DNA of 64,000 nucleotides, from contig NZ_VLKK01000003.1 of the NCBI RefSeq assembly GCF_007830065.1, forward strand, positions 227,970 through 291,969. Reading direction: 5' to 3'. The position numbers were made by a program, and so were the translations under genes. The first letter of the stretch is position 1. Every line of letters starts with the position of its first letter. Source of the DNA: Sphingobium wenxiniae (GTDB lineage Bacteria; Pseudomonadota; Alphaproteobacteria; Sphingomonadales; Sphingomonadaceae). This document shows positions 33,042-40,522 of the stretch, piece after piece. The notes under the pieces are model-generated. The model was not told where the DNA came from and searched no databases. It saw only the letters and a program-made list of their open reading frames with translations.

Positions 33042-33662
33042 GCCAGCCTGCGCCGCCGCCAGATCGGCCGCGCTGACGTCGCGGCAGGTGGCGCGGATCA
33101 TCGCCCCCCATAATTGCAGGCTGGCTTCGAGCACCGCGCCAGCGCGCCGCGTCGACATGCGATAGCGCCGCGCCGCCTCGGTCAGCGCCAGATCGCCGAC
33201 GATGACGTCCAGCGGCAGCGCGGCCCTGCCGCCCAGCGCAGCGCGCCAGCGCGAATAGGCGACCTCTGCCCGCACCGCGCCCAGAGCTTCCCAGAACGCG
33301 TCGCCGTGGCGCGAACTATCGACGCGTGTTTCCAGGCTCGCGGTGCAGATCGCGACGTCCGCGCCGATCCGCTCGGCGACCGTCCGTATCTCCTGCGCCC
33401 AGCCCACCTCCTCGATGGCGAGCCGCCCGCTGGCATAGAGCCGCGCGACCGCGCCCTGCTGGACGCGGCTGGCATGATGGTGGGTTTCCGGCGTTCCGTT
33501 GCGCTTGTGGCTGAAGTCGGCGATCAGCTCCGCGCGCTCCTTGCGAAAGGCCCGCTCCTGCGCGGCCTGCTGCGGATGACGTCTAGCCCAGGCGCTGCGC
33601 TGGAGCGACGCCCATGATGGCGTCCTAGCGCCCTGCCCTTTCTTCGCCCCCGTCCGCGCCAT
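33033..33662 (-). CDS. Putative HTH regulator at the end of the lysogeny operon
   Basis: 209 residues from ATG 33662 (GGGAGG 8 nt upstream). Basic N-terminus (KKGQGARTPSWASLQRSAWA), a central helical domain, and a C-terminal helix-turn-helix-like region (DLALTEAARRYRMSTRRAGA). It overlaps the LexA-like gene by 38 nt. It could activate the late operon, which lacks a recognised regulator, but this is inference; I know no family with confidence. Confidence 0.55.
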   Translation of the reverse strand: MARTGAKKGQGARTPSWASLQRSAWARRHPQQAAQERAFRKERAELIADFSHKRNGTPETHHHASRVQQGAVARLYASGRLAIEEVGWAQEIRTVAERIGADVAICTASLETRVDSSRHGDAFWEALGAVRAEVAYSRWRAALGGRAALPLDVIVGDLALTEAARRYRMSTRRAGAVLEASLQLWGAMIRATCRDVSAADLAAAQAGLS

Positions 33663-34053
33663 ATCCGCCGCCTCCCTGCAACGGCGCATTATGACCGTGC
33701 GGGGAGTGGCCGGGCAGGCCCGCTTTTGTAACAGGCATTTCGATATCCAGCAGCGGCACGGATGCGGGATCGAGCACCAGATAACCCGCATCGCGGACAT
33801 GGCGCACGGCTTCCTCCTGCGCGCTGAGCGGCCGGACGCCCCGCGTCTGGCCCGGCGCGCGATGGATGCGCCCCTCCGCTGCCAGCTTGCGGATGGCGTC
33901 CTGCACCCGCGAACGGTTGGAACCGATCGCCGCGGCCATCTCGCTCAGCGAAGGGCCGACGCCATGCGCCGCATAAAAGGCGCGGATGAACGCCAGCACT
34001 TGCAGCTTCCTGCTCGCCATCTGCGGCGACAGGCGCGGTATGTCGTCGATCAT
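33625..34053 (-). CDS. LexA-type winged-helix regulator without protease domain
   Basis: 142 residues from ATG 34053; a TTG at 34059 has a better-placed GGAGG (7 nt) and may be the true start. Residues 10-80 follow the LexA DNA-binding domain: KLQVLAFIRAFYAAHGVGPS, LSEMAAAIGSNRSRVQDAIR, KLAAEGRIHRAPGQ. There is no Ser-Lys autocleavage domain; the C-terminus is Gly/His-rich and low-complexity. It probably regulates prophage genes. Confidence 0.72.
   Translation of the reverse strand: MIDDIPRLSPQMASRKLQVLAFIRAFYAAHGVGPSLSEMAAAIGSNRSRVQDAIRKLAAEGRIHRAPGQTRGVRPLSAQEEAVRHVRDAGYLVLDPASVPLLDIEMPVTKAGLPGHSPHGHNAPLQGGGGYGADGGEERAGR
33692..33732 (-). repeat. Shared upstream element, copy 2
   Basis: TGACCG (33692-33697) and AGGCCCGCTTTTGTAAC (33716-33732) on the plus strand, matching copy 1 at 32081-32110 with one mismatch in the 17-mer. 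The two blocks are 18 bp apart here and 7 bp apart in copy 1, a difference of about one helical turn. It lies upstream of the HTH gene starting at 33662, inside the LexA-like gene. Confidence 0.4.
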
Positions 34054-34111
34054 GCCCAACAGGCTGCCTCCCTGCCCGCCGGAATATAGGAGAAAATCAC
34101 CATTTTTCCAA

Positions 34112-34366
34112 TTAATAGGGCGAACGCGGGCGCTGCCGCATATCTTCATGGCTGGGTCCGGTTGGCGGACACACGACCAGTCTGATCGCCCTGTCCAGCG
34201 CTTCCTGTTCCCCTTCCAAGGTGGAGGTGCCGAACCAGGCATGATGTTCCCCGTTGCGCCAGGTGCGTGCCTCGGCGTGCCAGTGTCCTTCCTTGCACCA
34301 CGTCCGCCAGCGGTAAGTCAGCCCATGCTTTCGGGCATATTCGCGGAGTCGGCTGTCATCGGGCAT
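34112..34366 (-). CDS. Hypothetical prophage protein
   Basis: 84 residues. Starts MPDDSRLREYARKHGLTYRW; Trp/His-rich middle (WRTWCKEGHWHAEARTWRNG). No Shine-Dalgarno is clear. Located between the zinc-ribbon membrane protein and the LexA-like regulator, in the same direction as cI. Not recognised. Confidence 0.5.
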   Translation of the reverse strand: MPDDSRLREYARKHGLTYRWRTWCKEGHWHAEARTWRNGEHHAWFGTSTLEGEQEALDRAIRLVVCPPTGPSHEDMRQRPRSPY

Positions 34367-34420
34367 AAGAACATATAAAGAACGTCTGGCGCGGCGGTCA
34401 ACGCGCGCGGAACGCCCGCG

Positions 34421-35095
34421 CTATTCCGGCGGCCATTTCAGACCCTCGGTCTGGAAGGTGAAGTTCGGCTCGCCGCCCTGATAGATCTCCAGCGACACGA
34501 CGACCTTTTTCGCGTTCTTCAGCCGCGTGATGAACTCGGCCGGACTGGCAACGAACACAGTGTCGGAACTATGGTCGGAAGCGCCATTCATCCGGATCTT
34601 GCGCGGCGCGGCGTCGTCGAAACGCACCATCGCTGAACAGCCGTCATAGGACCGGCAAAGCAATTGCCCACTGCTGAGCACGAAATACACGTCCGTTCCA
34701 TGACGCGGATGCCGCCGCACGCTCATCCTTACATCGGATCCGCCGCTATAAGGCGGGGCAAGCTGGACGACATTGTCGCTGGTGACGCTTGCGACGTTCC
34801 ATGCCTTGCCGCTCATCTCGTCGGTTCCGGACGAATAGCTCCAGCCGGGCACCTTTTCGGGAAGGGCCGCGCTTTCATCCAGCGACGCCAGGGACACCGA
34901 AGGAGAAGGCGAAGACGTATCCGGTCTATCGACCAGAGCGGCCACCACGATCAATGCGAGAATACCGCCGATGATCCACCTTAGTCGATTTCCTTTCGGC
35001 TTGGCTCCTTCACCCTTTTCAAGATTCCAGCCGCATGACCCGCAGAAGCGATCGCCGGGGCGCGTCTCCGCCCCGCAACCCGTGCAATTCGCCAT
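34421..35095 (-). CDS. Zinc-ribbon single-span membrane protein
   Basis: 224 residues from ATG 35095 (GGGGGAG 6 nt upstream). An N-terminal zinc ribbon (C4, C7, C18, C21; ANCTGCGAETRPGDRFCGSC) is followed by a basic stop-transfer and a membrane helix (WIIGGILALIVVAALV, about 40-55), then about 165 residues with beta pattern outside the cytoplasm or in it, depending on topology. It contains a Cys pair in LLCRSYDGC. It is encoded 52 nt downstream of the WYL-TerB gene, in the cI transcription unit. Role unknown; expression in lysogens fits exclusion or defence. Confidence 0.7.
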   Translation of the reverse strand: MANCTGCGAETRPGDRFCGSCGWNLEKGEGAKPKGNRLRWIIGGILALIVVAALVDRPDTSSPSPSVSLASLDESAALPEKVPGWSYSSGTDEMSGKAWNVASVTSDNVVQLAPPYSGGSDVRMSVRRHPRHGTDVYFVLSSGQLLCRSYDGCSAMVRFDDAAPRKIRMNGASDHSSDTVFVASPAEFITRLKNAKKVVVSLEIYQGGEPNFTFQTEGLKWPPE

Positions 35096-35147
35096 GGATA
35101 ACTCCCCCCGTGCCATTTCCTCCAGACTACACCTTAGGCTATGCAAC

Positions 35148-35888
35148 CTATTCCCCGTCGGCTTGCGCCTTCAGAGCCTGACTGAGTTCCAGCGCCCATG
35201 TCACTTCCTTTCTATGATGCTGGCCATCCGCATCCATGATCAAGCCGCAATGATCTAGAATGAGGCGGGTGGCGCGCTTTCCAATCGGCGAAGTCCTCAG
35301 TCGTTTCAGGGCGAGCAACACATCCCTTCCGTCTGGAGCGATGGCGGGCGAACGATGCATCGCGGATTCGACCATCGCATCATCGCCGCCGAACCGCATG
35401 ACATAAGCCGTGATCGCCGCTTCCAGCGCATCGGCCTCCATCGGGTGATAGTCTCCGTCGCACTTTGCCATGAACAGGGCGATCTGGACGAAGGCAGTGA
35501 ATCCCTTGTCCTCGAAAGGAAGCACGCCGGTTGACGCGAGCGTGTCGAAATGGCTGATGGGATCGACCAATTCGCCGGTCGACAGGTCCATGAGTTCGCG
35601 GATGTTCCCGATCTTGAACATCCGGGGCCGCTCGCGGGAATGGCAATAGGCGTGGACATGGGTCGCCGCGCCATACCCGTCCAGCTTGCTGCAGGTGATC
35701 TGCCGCCAACTCTCGACGCCCTTCGCGTCGACATAGGCGATCTCGCATGACCAGGAAGAACTTTGATCCCGTTCCTCACTGTGGGCGGCGATCATGTCAT
35801 CGTCGTCATCCTCATCGCAGCCCCACGTGAGGCTAATGCCAAGCGGCTCCGGCGTGACCTTCAGCCGCAGAAACTCATTCGAGAACAT
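35148..35888 (-). CDS. WYL-like/TerB-like fusion protein
   Basis: 246 residues. Residues about 47-110 follow a WYL-like pattern (SCEIAYVDAKGVESWRQITC, RERPRMFKIGNIRELMD). Residues about 129-240 follow the TerB fold, with two acidic DG-x-E elements (KCDGDYHPMEADALEAAI at 143-160; DADGQHHRKEV at 219-229) that bind metal in TerB proteins. WYL domains sense ligands or nucleic acids and often regulate defence genes. The gene starts 10 nt after cI, so it is expressed in the lysogen. The domain calls are by motif reading, with no database search. Confidence 0.65.
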   Translation of the reverse strand: MFSNEFLRLKVTPEPLGISLTWGCDEDDDDDMIAAHSEERDQSSSWSCEIAYVDAKGVESWRQITCSKLDGYGAATHVHAYCHSRERPRMFKIGNIRELMDLSTGELVDPISHFDTLASTGVLPFEDKGFTAFVQIALFMAKCDGDYHPMEADALEAAITAYVMRFGGDDAMVESAMHRSPAIAPDGRDVLLALKRLRTSPIGKRATRLILDHCGLIMDADGQHHRKEVTWALELSQALKAQADGE

Positions 35889-35898
35889 CTATTCCCCC

Positions 35899-36288
35899 TT
35901 ATTCCCCCGTAAAATCCTGCCTCTTGTCGTGAACGGACGATGATGGCGCATGCGTATTGTTCACCATGCACTCCAGCACAGTGAAAACCGCGCCTTGTGC
36001 GGTCGGCCCGAGCAATCGAAACAGATCGACCAACCGCGCCTCGCCTTGGCTGATGCTATCGCTCACCCGCTGACCACTGAGGATCCAATACCAATCCGCG
36101 CCCGCATCGCCGATTCGAAGGAGGTATTCAATGGAAGGCAGCGTCCCAGATTCATAACGATGTTGTGTATTGAGCGTCACGCCTCCGAGGCCCGCAAAAT
36201 CCTTTTGAGACAAGCCCATAGCGTTCCGCGCAGCCCGAAGCCGCATCGGAATATTATCAATTTCGATAATATCCTCTTGACTGTTCAT
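35899..36288 (-). CDS. CI-like XRE-family prophage repressor
   Basis: 129 residues from ATG 36288; ATG 36246 is an alternative that would put the palindrome at 36251-36272 outside the coding region. HTH region about 15-60: MRLRAARNAMGLSQKDFAGL, then LNTQHRYESGTLPSIEYLLR. The C-terminus is short, with no RecA-stimulated autoprotease, so induction must work differently from lambda CI. Divergent from the Cro-like gene, the standard lysis-lysogeny switch. Downstream genes WYL-TerB and zinc-ribbon protein follow closely. Confidence 0.85.
   Translation of the reverse strand: MNSQEDIIEIDNIPMRLRAARNAMGLSQKDFAGLGGVTLNTQHRYESGTLPSIEYLLRIGDAGADWYWILSGQRVSDSISQGEARLVDLFRLLGPTAQGAVFTVLECMVNNTHAPSSSVHDKRQDFTGE
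36251..36272. promoter_or_regulatory. Candidate repressor operator (perfect 8-bp palindrome)
   Basis: ATATTATC (36251-36258), 6-nt spacer, GATAATAT (36265-36272), a perfect inverted repeat in the 5' codons of cI. AT-rich against the GC-rich surroundings. A half-site-like ACATCT also occurs twice nearby (36290-36306). Likely bound by CI or Cro. Confidence 0.5.
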
Positions 36289-36338
36289 CACATCTAGTAA
36301 ACATCTGTCGCCAGTTACAACAGAATGGCACATTGCAC

Positions 36339-36623
36339 ATGTCGGGGGTCGGAGTCACACATTCCGAGAGCCAAAAGGCGCGCGCGCGGCGCATTCGTGA
36401 ACGGTTCGTCGCATCCGGGACGAATATCAGCGAGTGGGCGCGTGAACGCGGCTTCTCGGTCAGCCTCGTCCAGTCTGTTCTTCAGGGCGATCGTCCCTGC
36501 CGCCGCGGCGAATCGCATCGCATCGCCGTGGCTCTTGGCCTCAAAGATGAAGTGCCTGCGCCTGGCACGGATGTCCCCGTTCGCTCGACGGCTCCCGATC
36601 GTCTCGAAGGTGTGCGCCCATGA
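36339..36623 (+). CDS. Cro-like DNA-binding protein, first early gene
   Basis: 94 residues from ATG 36339 (TTG 36333 is possible). Contains an HTH pattern: ARARRIRERFVASGTNISEW, ARERGFSVSLVQSVLQGDRP, then CRRGESHRIAVALGLKDE. This matches small phage DNA-binding proteins placed opposite a CI repressor. Overlaps the next gene by 4 nt; it opens the 8.5-kb early operon. Confidence 0.78.
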   Translation: MSGVGVTHSESQKARARRIRERFVASGTNISEWARERGFSVSLVQSVLQGDRPCRRGESHRIAVALGLKDEVPAPGTDVPVRSTAPDRLEGVRP

Positions 36624-36883
36624 TCGCTGCATCCTTCCTCGCTATCCGCCGCGCAGTCGTTCGTCTTGGCGAATTGCAGCCGCATTTTCGTCCCCGTGAC
36701 CCCGGCGCTTCGACCCGCGCCGGTCACGATCCTGCCGGCGCCGCCCCCCAAAGCGCGGCGCCGGTCTTTCTCATCGGGCGTCCCGGCCGCCCTGGTCCCG
36801 CTGCAACCTGGCCGTATGCCGGGATCGAGCGATCGGCGACCCTTCCCCTCGTCGTCCTGAGCGCAGCCGGGAATCTCGCATGA
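36620..36883 (+). CDS. Hypothetical early protein
   Basis: 87 residues. Both ends overlap neighbours as ATGA, the main evidence that it is real. Starts MIAASFLAIRRAVVRLGELQ; the remainder is Pro/Gly/Ala-rich with no clear fold (PGASTRAGHDPAGAAPQSA). Other frames here are open too, so this call is moderate. Confidence 0.45.
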   Translation: MIAASFLAIRRAVVRLGELQPHFRPRDPGASTRAGHDPAGAAPQSAAPVFLIGRPGRPGPAATWPYAGIERSATLPLVVLSAAGNLA

Positions 36884-37338
36884 CGAAGCGCCGCCCACCC
36901 CTTTCCCTCGATGCCGCCCTCGCGCGGATAGCCGGGCAAATCCCCGGCGGCTGGAAGACGATGGCCGAACTCGTCGGCTATGAGGAAAGCTATGTCCGTG
37001 CCTGGGGCGACGAAACCCGCGACGGCAAGATCAACCTGCCCGCCGCGATCACGCTCGATATCGCCTATCAGGCGGCGGGCGGCACGGGCGCGCCGATCTA
37101 CACAGCCTATGGCGACCTGATCGGCGCGGCGCAGGCGGATCATTTCGGCGACAAGCAGGAACTGCAACGCGCCACCATCGACTTCATGCGCGAGAACAGC
37201 GAGGCGGAAACCGCCCTGCTCGAAGCCGCGCAGCCCGCCGCTGGACCGCTCGAGGAAGCGAAGGCCCAGCGCGAACTGCTCGACGTCCGCAACAAGGCGG
37301 ACGAGCTGCTCTTGCGCATGGGCCGCAAGCCGCCCTGA
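36880..37338 (+). CDS. CII-like early regulatory protein
   Basis: 152 residues. N-terminal HTH-like segment (SLDAALARIAGQIPGGWKTM, AELVGYEESYVRAWGDETRD) and a following conserved part (INLPAAITLDIAYQAAGGTG) resemble phage CII-type regulatory proteins; the C-terminus is a charged helix (EEAKAQRELLDVRNKADELL). Position right after Cro matches lambda cII. A hairpin terminator follows. Confidence 0.6.
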   Translation: MTKRRPPLSLDAALARIAGQIPGGWKTMAELVGYEESYVRAWGDETRDGKINLPAAITLDIAYQAAGGTGAPIYTAYGDLIGAAQADHFGDKQELQRATIDFMRENSEAETALLEAAQPAAGPLEEAKAQRELLDVRNKADELLLRMGRKPP

Positions 37339-37428
37339 TCGCGCGGGCGGCCCCCATCCCGATCCTGGGGTGAACCACAGGATGATCGGGGGTGAACCCC
37401 CGGTTTCGAAGAACAGGAACCCAGCCGA

Positions 37429-37456
37429 CCCGGCGCGACTCCGGGAGGGCTTTTTT
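37429..37456 (+). terminator. Candidate intrinsic terminator in the early operon
   Basis: CCCGG (37429-37433), 7-nt loop, CCGGG (37441-37445), AGGGC, then TTTTTT (37451-37456). It lies in the only real gap of the early operon (37339-37475), reminiscent of lambda tR1; the stem is short. Confidence 0.4.
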
Positions 37457-37475
37457 GCTGCCCGGAAAGATACGG

Positions 37476-37868
37476 ATGATGACTCCCGGCACCTATATCG
37501 CGAAGCGGCGGCAGGCGGCTGGCCTGTCGATCGATGACGTCGCCGCGATGGTCAGCACATCGCCGCGCCTGGGCGTGATCGATCGGCGCGCCTGGATCGA
37601 ACGCATCGAGCAGGACGTCGCCTCGATCAGCTATGATGTCGCTGCCACGCTGGCCGATGCCTTCCCGTTGTCGCTGCATGTCCTGAAGCAGCTCATCGAC
37701 CTACGCAGCTTCGGTCAATGCTCGGGGCCGGAACCCAGCCTCTGCATTCATTGCGGTTGTTCCGACCGCGACCCCTGCATCGATCCCGAAACCCACGCCG
37801 CCTGCGGCTGGGCGGCCGGGGACATCTGCACCTCCTGCACCGGAAAGGACTCATCCCATGCGGCATGA
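37476..37868 (+). CDS. HTH protein with C-terminal Cys cluster
   Basis: 130 residues from ATG 37476 (ATG 37479 also possible; GGAAAG upstream). XRE-like N-terminus (TPGTYIAKRRQAAGLSIDDV, AAMVSTSPR, then IERIEQDVASISYDVAATLA). The C-terminus has seven Cys residues in pairs (CIHCGCSDRDPC, ACGWAAGDICTSC), likely binding zinc. Possibly an early regulator or antirepressor. Overlaps the next gene by 11 nt. Confidence 0.65.
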   Translation: MMTPGTYIAKRRQAAGLSIDDVAAMVSTSPRLGVIDRRAWIERIEQDVASISYDVAATLADAFPLSLHVLKQLIDLRSFGQCSGPEPSLCIHCGCSDRDPCIDPETHAACGWAAGDICTSCTGKDSSHAA

Positions 37869-38064
37869 AGTCATCTCAACGAAGCTGCACCCACAGGATT
37901 GCCGCTGCAAGCTGCATCGGCCGCAACACAACCGCTGGGCGGCAGCTATGGAACCGGGCGATCTGGACAGCCTGAAAAAGGGCGTCATTATCGCCCTTTG
38001 GGGCAACGGATTAATCGCCGCCGCCCATTATGCGCCGACCGTCATCGACTGGCTGTCCTCGTGA
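37858..38064 (+). CDS. Small early protein with hydrophobic C-terminus
   Basis: 68 residues, starting MRHEVISTKLHPQDCRCKLH. Basic, Cys/His-containing N-terminus; the C-terminal KKGVIIALWGNGLIAAAHYA is hydrophobic enough for a membrane segment. Overlaps both neighbours. Function unknown. Confidence 0.5.
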   Translation: MRHEVISTKLHPQDCRCKLHRPQHNRWAAAMEPGDLDSLKKGVIIALWGNGLIAAAHYAPTVIDWLSS

Positions 38065-38462
38065 TCGGAGTCGCGCTCACCCGTCAGGATATCGCCGCAG
38101 TAGGCAAGGTTTCCGAGAGCCTGGGCTTAGGCTTCATCGCGGCCGCCAACACGATTCTGCAGCCGATAGCCGCGCGCGAACTTCCCCCGCTTTCGACGCC
38201 GGTCCTGCTCGACGAAACGGGAAGCGCATGGATTCCCCATGCTTGGCGGGCGGGCTGCTTCACTTATACGCCCATCTGTGAAGGGATAGGCGCCGCCTGG
38301 ACGCCCGTGCCCGAGATCGGGAAAGTCCTGCTGGCGTTCGCCGGCGGCAACCCTTTCGCGCCCACCGATGAGGCCATCGCCATCGTGCTCAGCCGGGATG
38401 GCCTGCGAGAACTCATCGCCGATCTCCGGTCGATCGATCGGCAATGGGACGCGCGGGACTGA
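38061..38462 (+). CDS. Hypothetical early protein
   Basis: 133 residues from GTG 38061 (GTGA overlap with the previous stop). Starts VIGVALTRQDIAAVGKVSES. Mixed alpha/beta (GSAWIPHAWRAGCFTYTPIC, NPFAPTDEAIAIVLSRDGLR). Overlaps the MarR gene by 1 nt. Not recognised. Confidence 0.55.
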   Translation: MIGVALTRQDIAAVGKVSESLGLGFIAAANTILQPIAARELPPLSTPVLLDETGSAWIPHAWRAGCFTYTPICEGIGAAWTPVPEIGKVLLAFAGGNPFAPTDEAIAIVLSRDGLRELIADLRSIDRQWDARD

Positions 38463-38776
38463 TGGCCGACCTCGCCGCCGCCGCCCGCCGCTTCGTCCAG
38501 TCGCCCGCCTATAGCGAGCTGACGCTGCGCCAGCTTGCCTTGCTCTGCGTCGTCGCCGACGATGAAGGTCCGCATCATGTGCGGCATCTGGCGGCTACGC
38601 TCGGCGTATCGAAGCCGGTCGTCACCCGCGCCGTGCATCTGCTGGCGCGCCGGGGCCTTCTGAAACGCCAGCGCCGGCAGGACGATCGCCGCGATGTCGT
38701 CATCGCCACGACAGAGGCCGGGCGGGATCTGCGCGACTGGTTTCGCGACCCCGCAAACGGAGGGCATCGTGGCTGA
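38462..38776 (+). CDS. MarR-family regulator
   Basis: 104 residues. Winged-helix DNA-binding domain: LRQLALLCVVADDEGPHHVR, HLAATLGVSKPVVTRAVHLL, ARRGLLKRQRRQDDRRDVVI, then TTEAGRDL. Shorter than full MarR, lacking the long N-terminal dimer helix. Common in alphaproteobacterial temperate phages. The start overlaps the preceding stop by 1 nt. Confidence 0.82.
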   Translation: MADLAAAARRFVQSPAYSELTLRQLALLCVVADDEGPHHVRHLAATLGVSKPVVTRAVHLLARRGLLKRQRRQDDRRDVVIATTEAGRDLRDWFRDPANGGHRG

Positions 38777-39029
38777 GGCGCTGGCCTATCGCCCGTCCAA
38801 CGGAACCGAGGACGACCTGTTTCTGTCGCGCTGGTGCGACCGCTGCGCCCGCAATGACGGCGGTTGCGAAATCCTGTCCGCGACCATGCACTTCCGGGTC
38901 ACCGATCCGGAATATCCGTCTGAGTGGCGGACGGATGAGGCGAGCGGCCCCCGCTGCACCGCCTTCGATGCGCTCGATCCCCTCGATCAGCCGTTCGACC
39001 CCGCCGCCGCGATCGGACTGCTGCTATGA
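38769..39029 (+). CDS. Small Cys-containing early protein
   Basis: 86 residues from GTG 38769, overlapping the MarR end by 8 nt. Contains LFLSRWCDRCARNDGGCEIL and SGPRCTAFDALDPLDQPFDP; the four Cys residues suggest zinc binding. Overlaps the next gene by 4 nt. Function unknown; the GTG start is inferred from the coupling pattern. Confidence 0.6.
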   Translation: MAEALAYRPSNGTEDDLFLSRWCDRCARNDGGCEILSATMHFRVTDPEYPSEWRTDEASGPRCTAFDALDPLDQPFDPAAAIGLLL

Positions 39030-39334
39030 CGGCCGCGATGAATGAGCGGCAGGAGATTCTCGACCGCTTCTATTGGCAGCACGGCCCCTGCTGCGCGGGC
39101 TGCGACCATTGGCGCCACATCAACGCGCTTTTCGGCGAGTGCGTGAAATCGCAGCCCGGCCTGTCGGGCGCCGATCGCGCGGCCATGCTGGGGATGACAT
39201 CCATCTCGGCGCAGATCAGCGCCGGTCGCGCAGTGACCAAACGCGACGAGCATTGTGGCGCCTTTGCCGACGCGTTCGCCTGGCGCGCCCTGCCTCTCCC
39301 CTATCTCAAGCGAATTGGAGCGCCACTGCGATGA
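39026..39334 (+). CDS. Small Cys-containing early protein
   Basis: 102 residues. Contains FYWQHGPCCAGCDHWRHINA and a later Cys/His pair (TKRDEHCGAFADAF), a possible zinc site. Overlaps neighbours by 4 nt on both sides. Not recognised. Confidence 0.6.
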   Translation: MTAAMNERQEILDRFYWQHGPCCAGCDHWRHINALFGECVKSQPGLSGADRAAMLGMTSISAQISAGRAVTKRDEHCGAFADAFAWRALPLPYLKRIGAPLR

Positions 39335-39783
39335 GCCGCGAAACCATCCCCGTCATCGCCTGCGACCGCTGCCGCCTGCGTCTCGAAGTGCGTGAGGAAG
39401 GCCAGGACAAAGGCTGGGGCCGCGCCTGGGCAAGTGCACCGCATGCCGATCCGGCGAAGCCGATGTCCCGGCAGATCGGCGGCGATACCATGCAGGCGGA
39501 TCTCTGCCCGGCCTGCGTGGAGGATCTGTTTGCGTGGTGGACGTCGCCGCCGGCGCGCGAGGACGCGATCCCGGCCGCGCCCCCCGCCCGCAAAAAGCCC
39601 AGCCGCCGCCGTCTGGCCGATATCGTCGACCAGGCGCTGCGCGAGCAGGCCACGGAGTCGATCGACGCCATCCGGGAGCAGCCGACGTCCATCCTCAGCG
39701 GCGAAATCGTGCCGGGCGCCCTTGCTGGCGTCGAAATGCGCGCCAGGCGGATCGCCCGCGAATTGAGTGAGGAACTCGACTGA
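39331..39783 (+). CDS. Zinc-ribbon-like early protein
   Basis: 150 residues. N-terminal zinc-ribbon-like region (VIACDRCRLRLEVREEGQDK, then ADLCPACVEDLF) followed by a basic linker (ARKKPSRRRLADIVDQAL) and a helical C-terminus (GVEMRARRIARELSEELD). Overlaps neighbours. Function unknown; perhaps DNA or protein binding. Confidence 0.6.
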   Translation: MSRETIPVIACDRCRLRLEVREEGQDKGWGRAWASAPHADPAKPMSRQIGGDTMQADLCPACVEDLFAWWTSPPAREDAIPAAPPARKKPSRRRLADIVDQALREQATESIDAIREQPTSILSGEIVPGALAGVEMRARRIARELSEELD

Positions 39784-40046
39784 TGTGCATCATCACCGAT
39801 ATCGCCGACACGCTTGCCGCTATGCCGCGCGGCCAGACTTTCCAGATCCTGCTGGGAAACAGCGGATGGCATGCTCTTCACGCCGCGGCGCACTGGATCG
39901 ACAACGCCTCATCGAAAAAGCAGGCGGACTGGCATGCCATCAAGGATCTCGGTCGCTCCCAGACGACGGATTTTCAGGGATGGAGCCTTGAACCGGCCGG
40001 AACATACTGGCCCGTCCCGCCGCAGGGCGAAAGGCGGGCCGCATGA
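39783..40046 (+). CDS. Hypothetical early protein
   Basis: 87 residues. Starts MCIITDIADTLAAMPRGQTF, with LLGNSGWHALHAAAHWIDNA and a Trp/Pro-rich end (LEPAGTYWPVPPQGERRAA). Overlaps the preceding gene by 1 nt and the next by 4 nt. Not recognised. Confidence 0.55.
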   Translation: MCIITDIADTLAAMPRGQTFQILLGNSGWHALHAAAHWIDNASSKKQADWHAIKDLGRSQTTDFQGWSLEPAGTYWPVPPQGERRAA

Positions 40047-40522
40047 TGTCTCTCCCTCCCTCCTGCGGATCATGCACCCTGTGCTGCACCGTGATGAAGG
40101 TCACGATGCCGTCGTCGGTGAAACCCGCCCATACGGCTTGCGAACATTGCACGCTGGCGGGCTGTTCGATCTATGCCGACCGGCCGGATGTCTGCGCGGA
40201 GTTTCAGTGTCTGTGGCTCGCCACCCAGCAGGCGCCACAGTTCGCAATGCCTTCCTCCTTCCGCCCGGATCGCTGCGGCGTCCTCATAGATTTGAACGCT
40301 GCAGGCACCGTGCTCGCGCATTGCGCCTTTCCTTCTTCGTGGAAGCGGCAGCCGATTCACGGCTGGCTTCTCGGCATGGCGCAGCGGGGTCATAATGTTC
40401 TGCTCCATAGCGCACACGCGGATCTGTTGCTGAAGGCGGACGGGTCCACCCAGCCGTTGCGCTGCATCGGCGTCGATCCCGTCACGAAAAATCGGGTCTA
40501 TGTCCCCGAGGCGGCCGCATGA
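40043..40522 (+). CDS. YkgJ-family cysteine cluster protein
   Basis: 159 residues. Zinc/iron-chelating CxxCxxCC domain: PSCGSCTLCCTVMKVTMPSS, then CEHCTLAGCSIYADRPDVCA and EFQCLWL. Nine or more Cys residues in the N-terminal 60 are typical of the YkgJ family. Its role in phages is unknown. Overlaps neighbours by 4 nt. Confidence 0.82.
   Translation: MMSLPPSCGSCTLCCTVMKVTMPSSVKPAHTACEHCTLAGCSIYADRPDVCAEFQCLWLATQQAPQFAMPSSFRPDRCGVLIDLNAAGTVLAHCAFPSSWKRQPIHGWLLGMAQRGHNVLLHSAHADLLLKADGSTQPLRCIGVDPVTKNRVYVPEAAA

Noticed and set aside
36482-36898. Leftward open frame opposite the early genes
   Set aside because: It runs antisense through the Cro-like gene; the rightward frames overlap each other as a chain.
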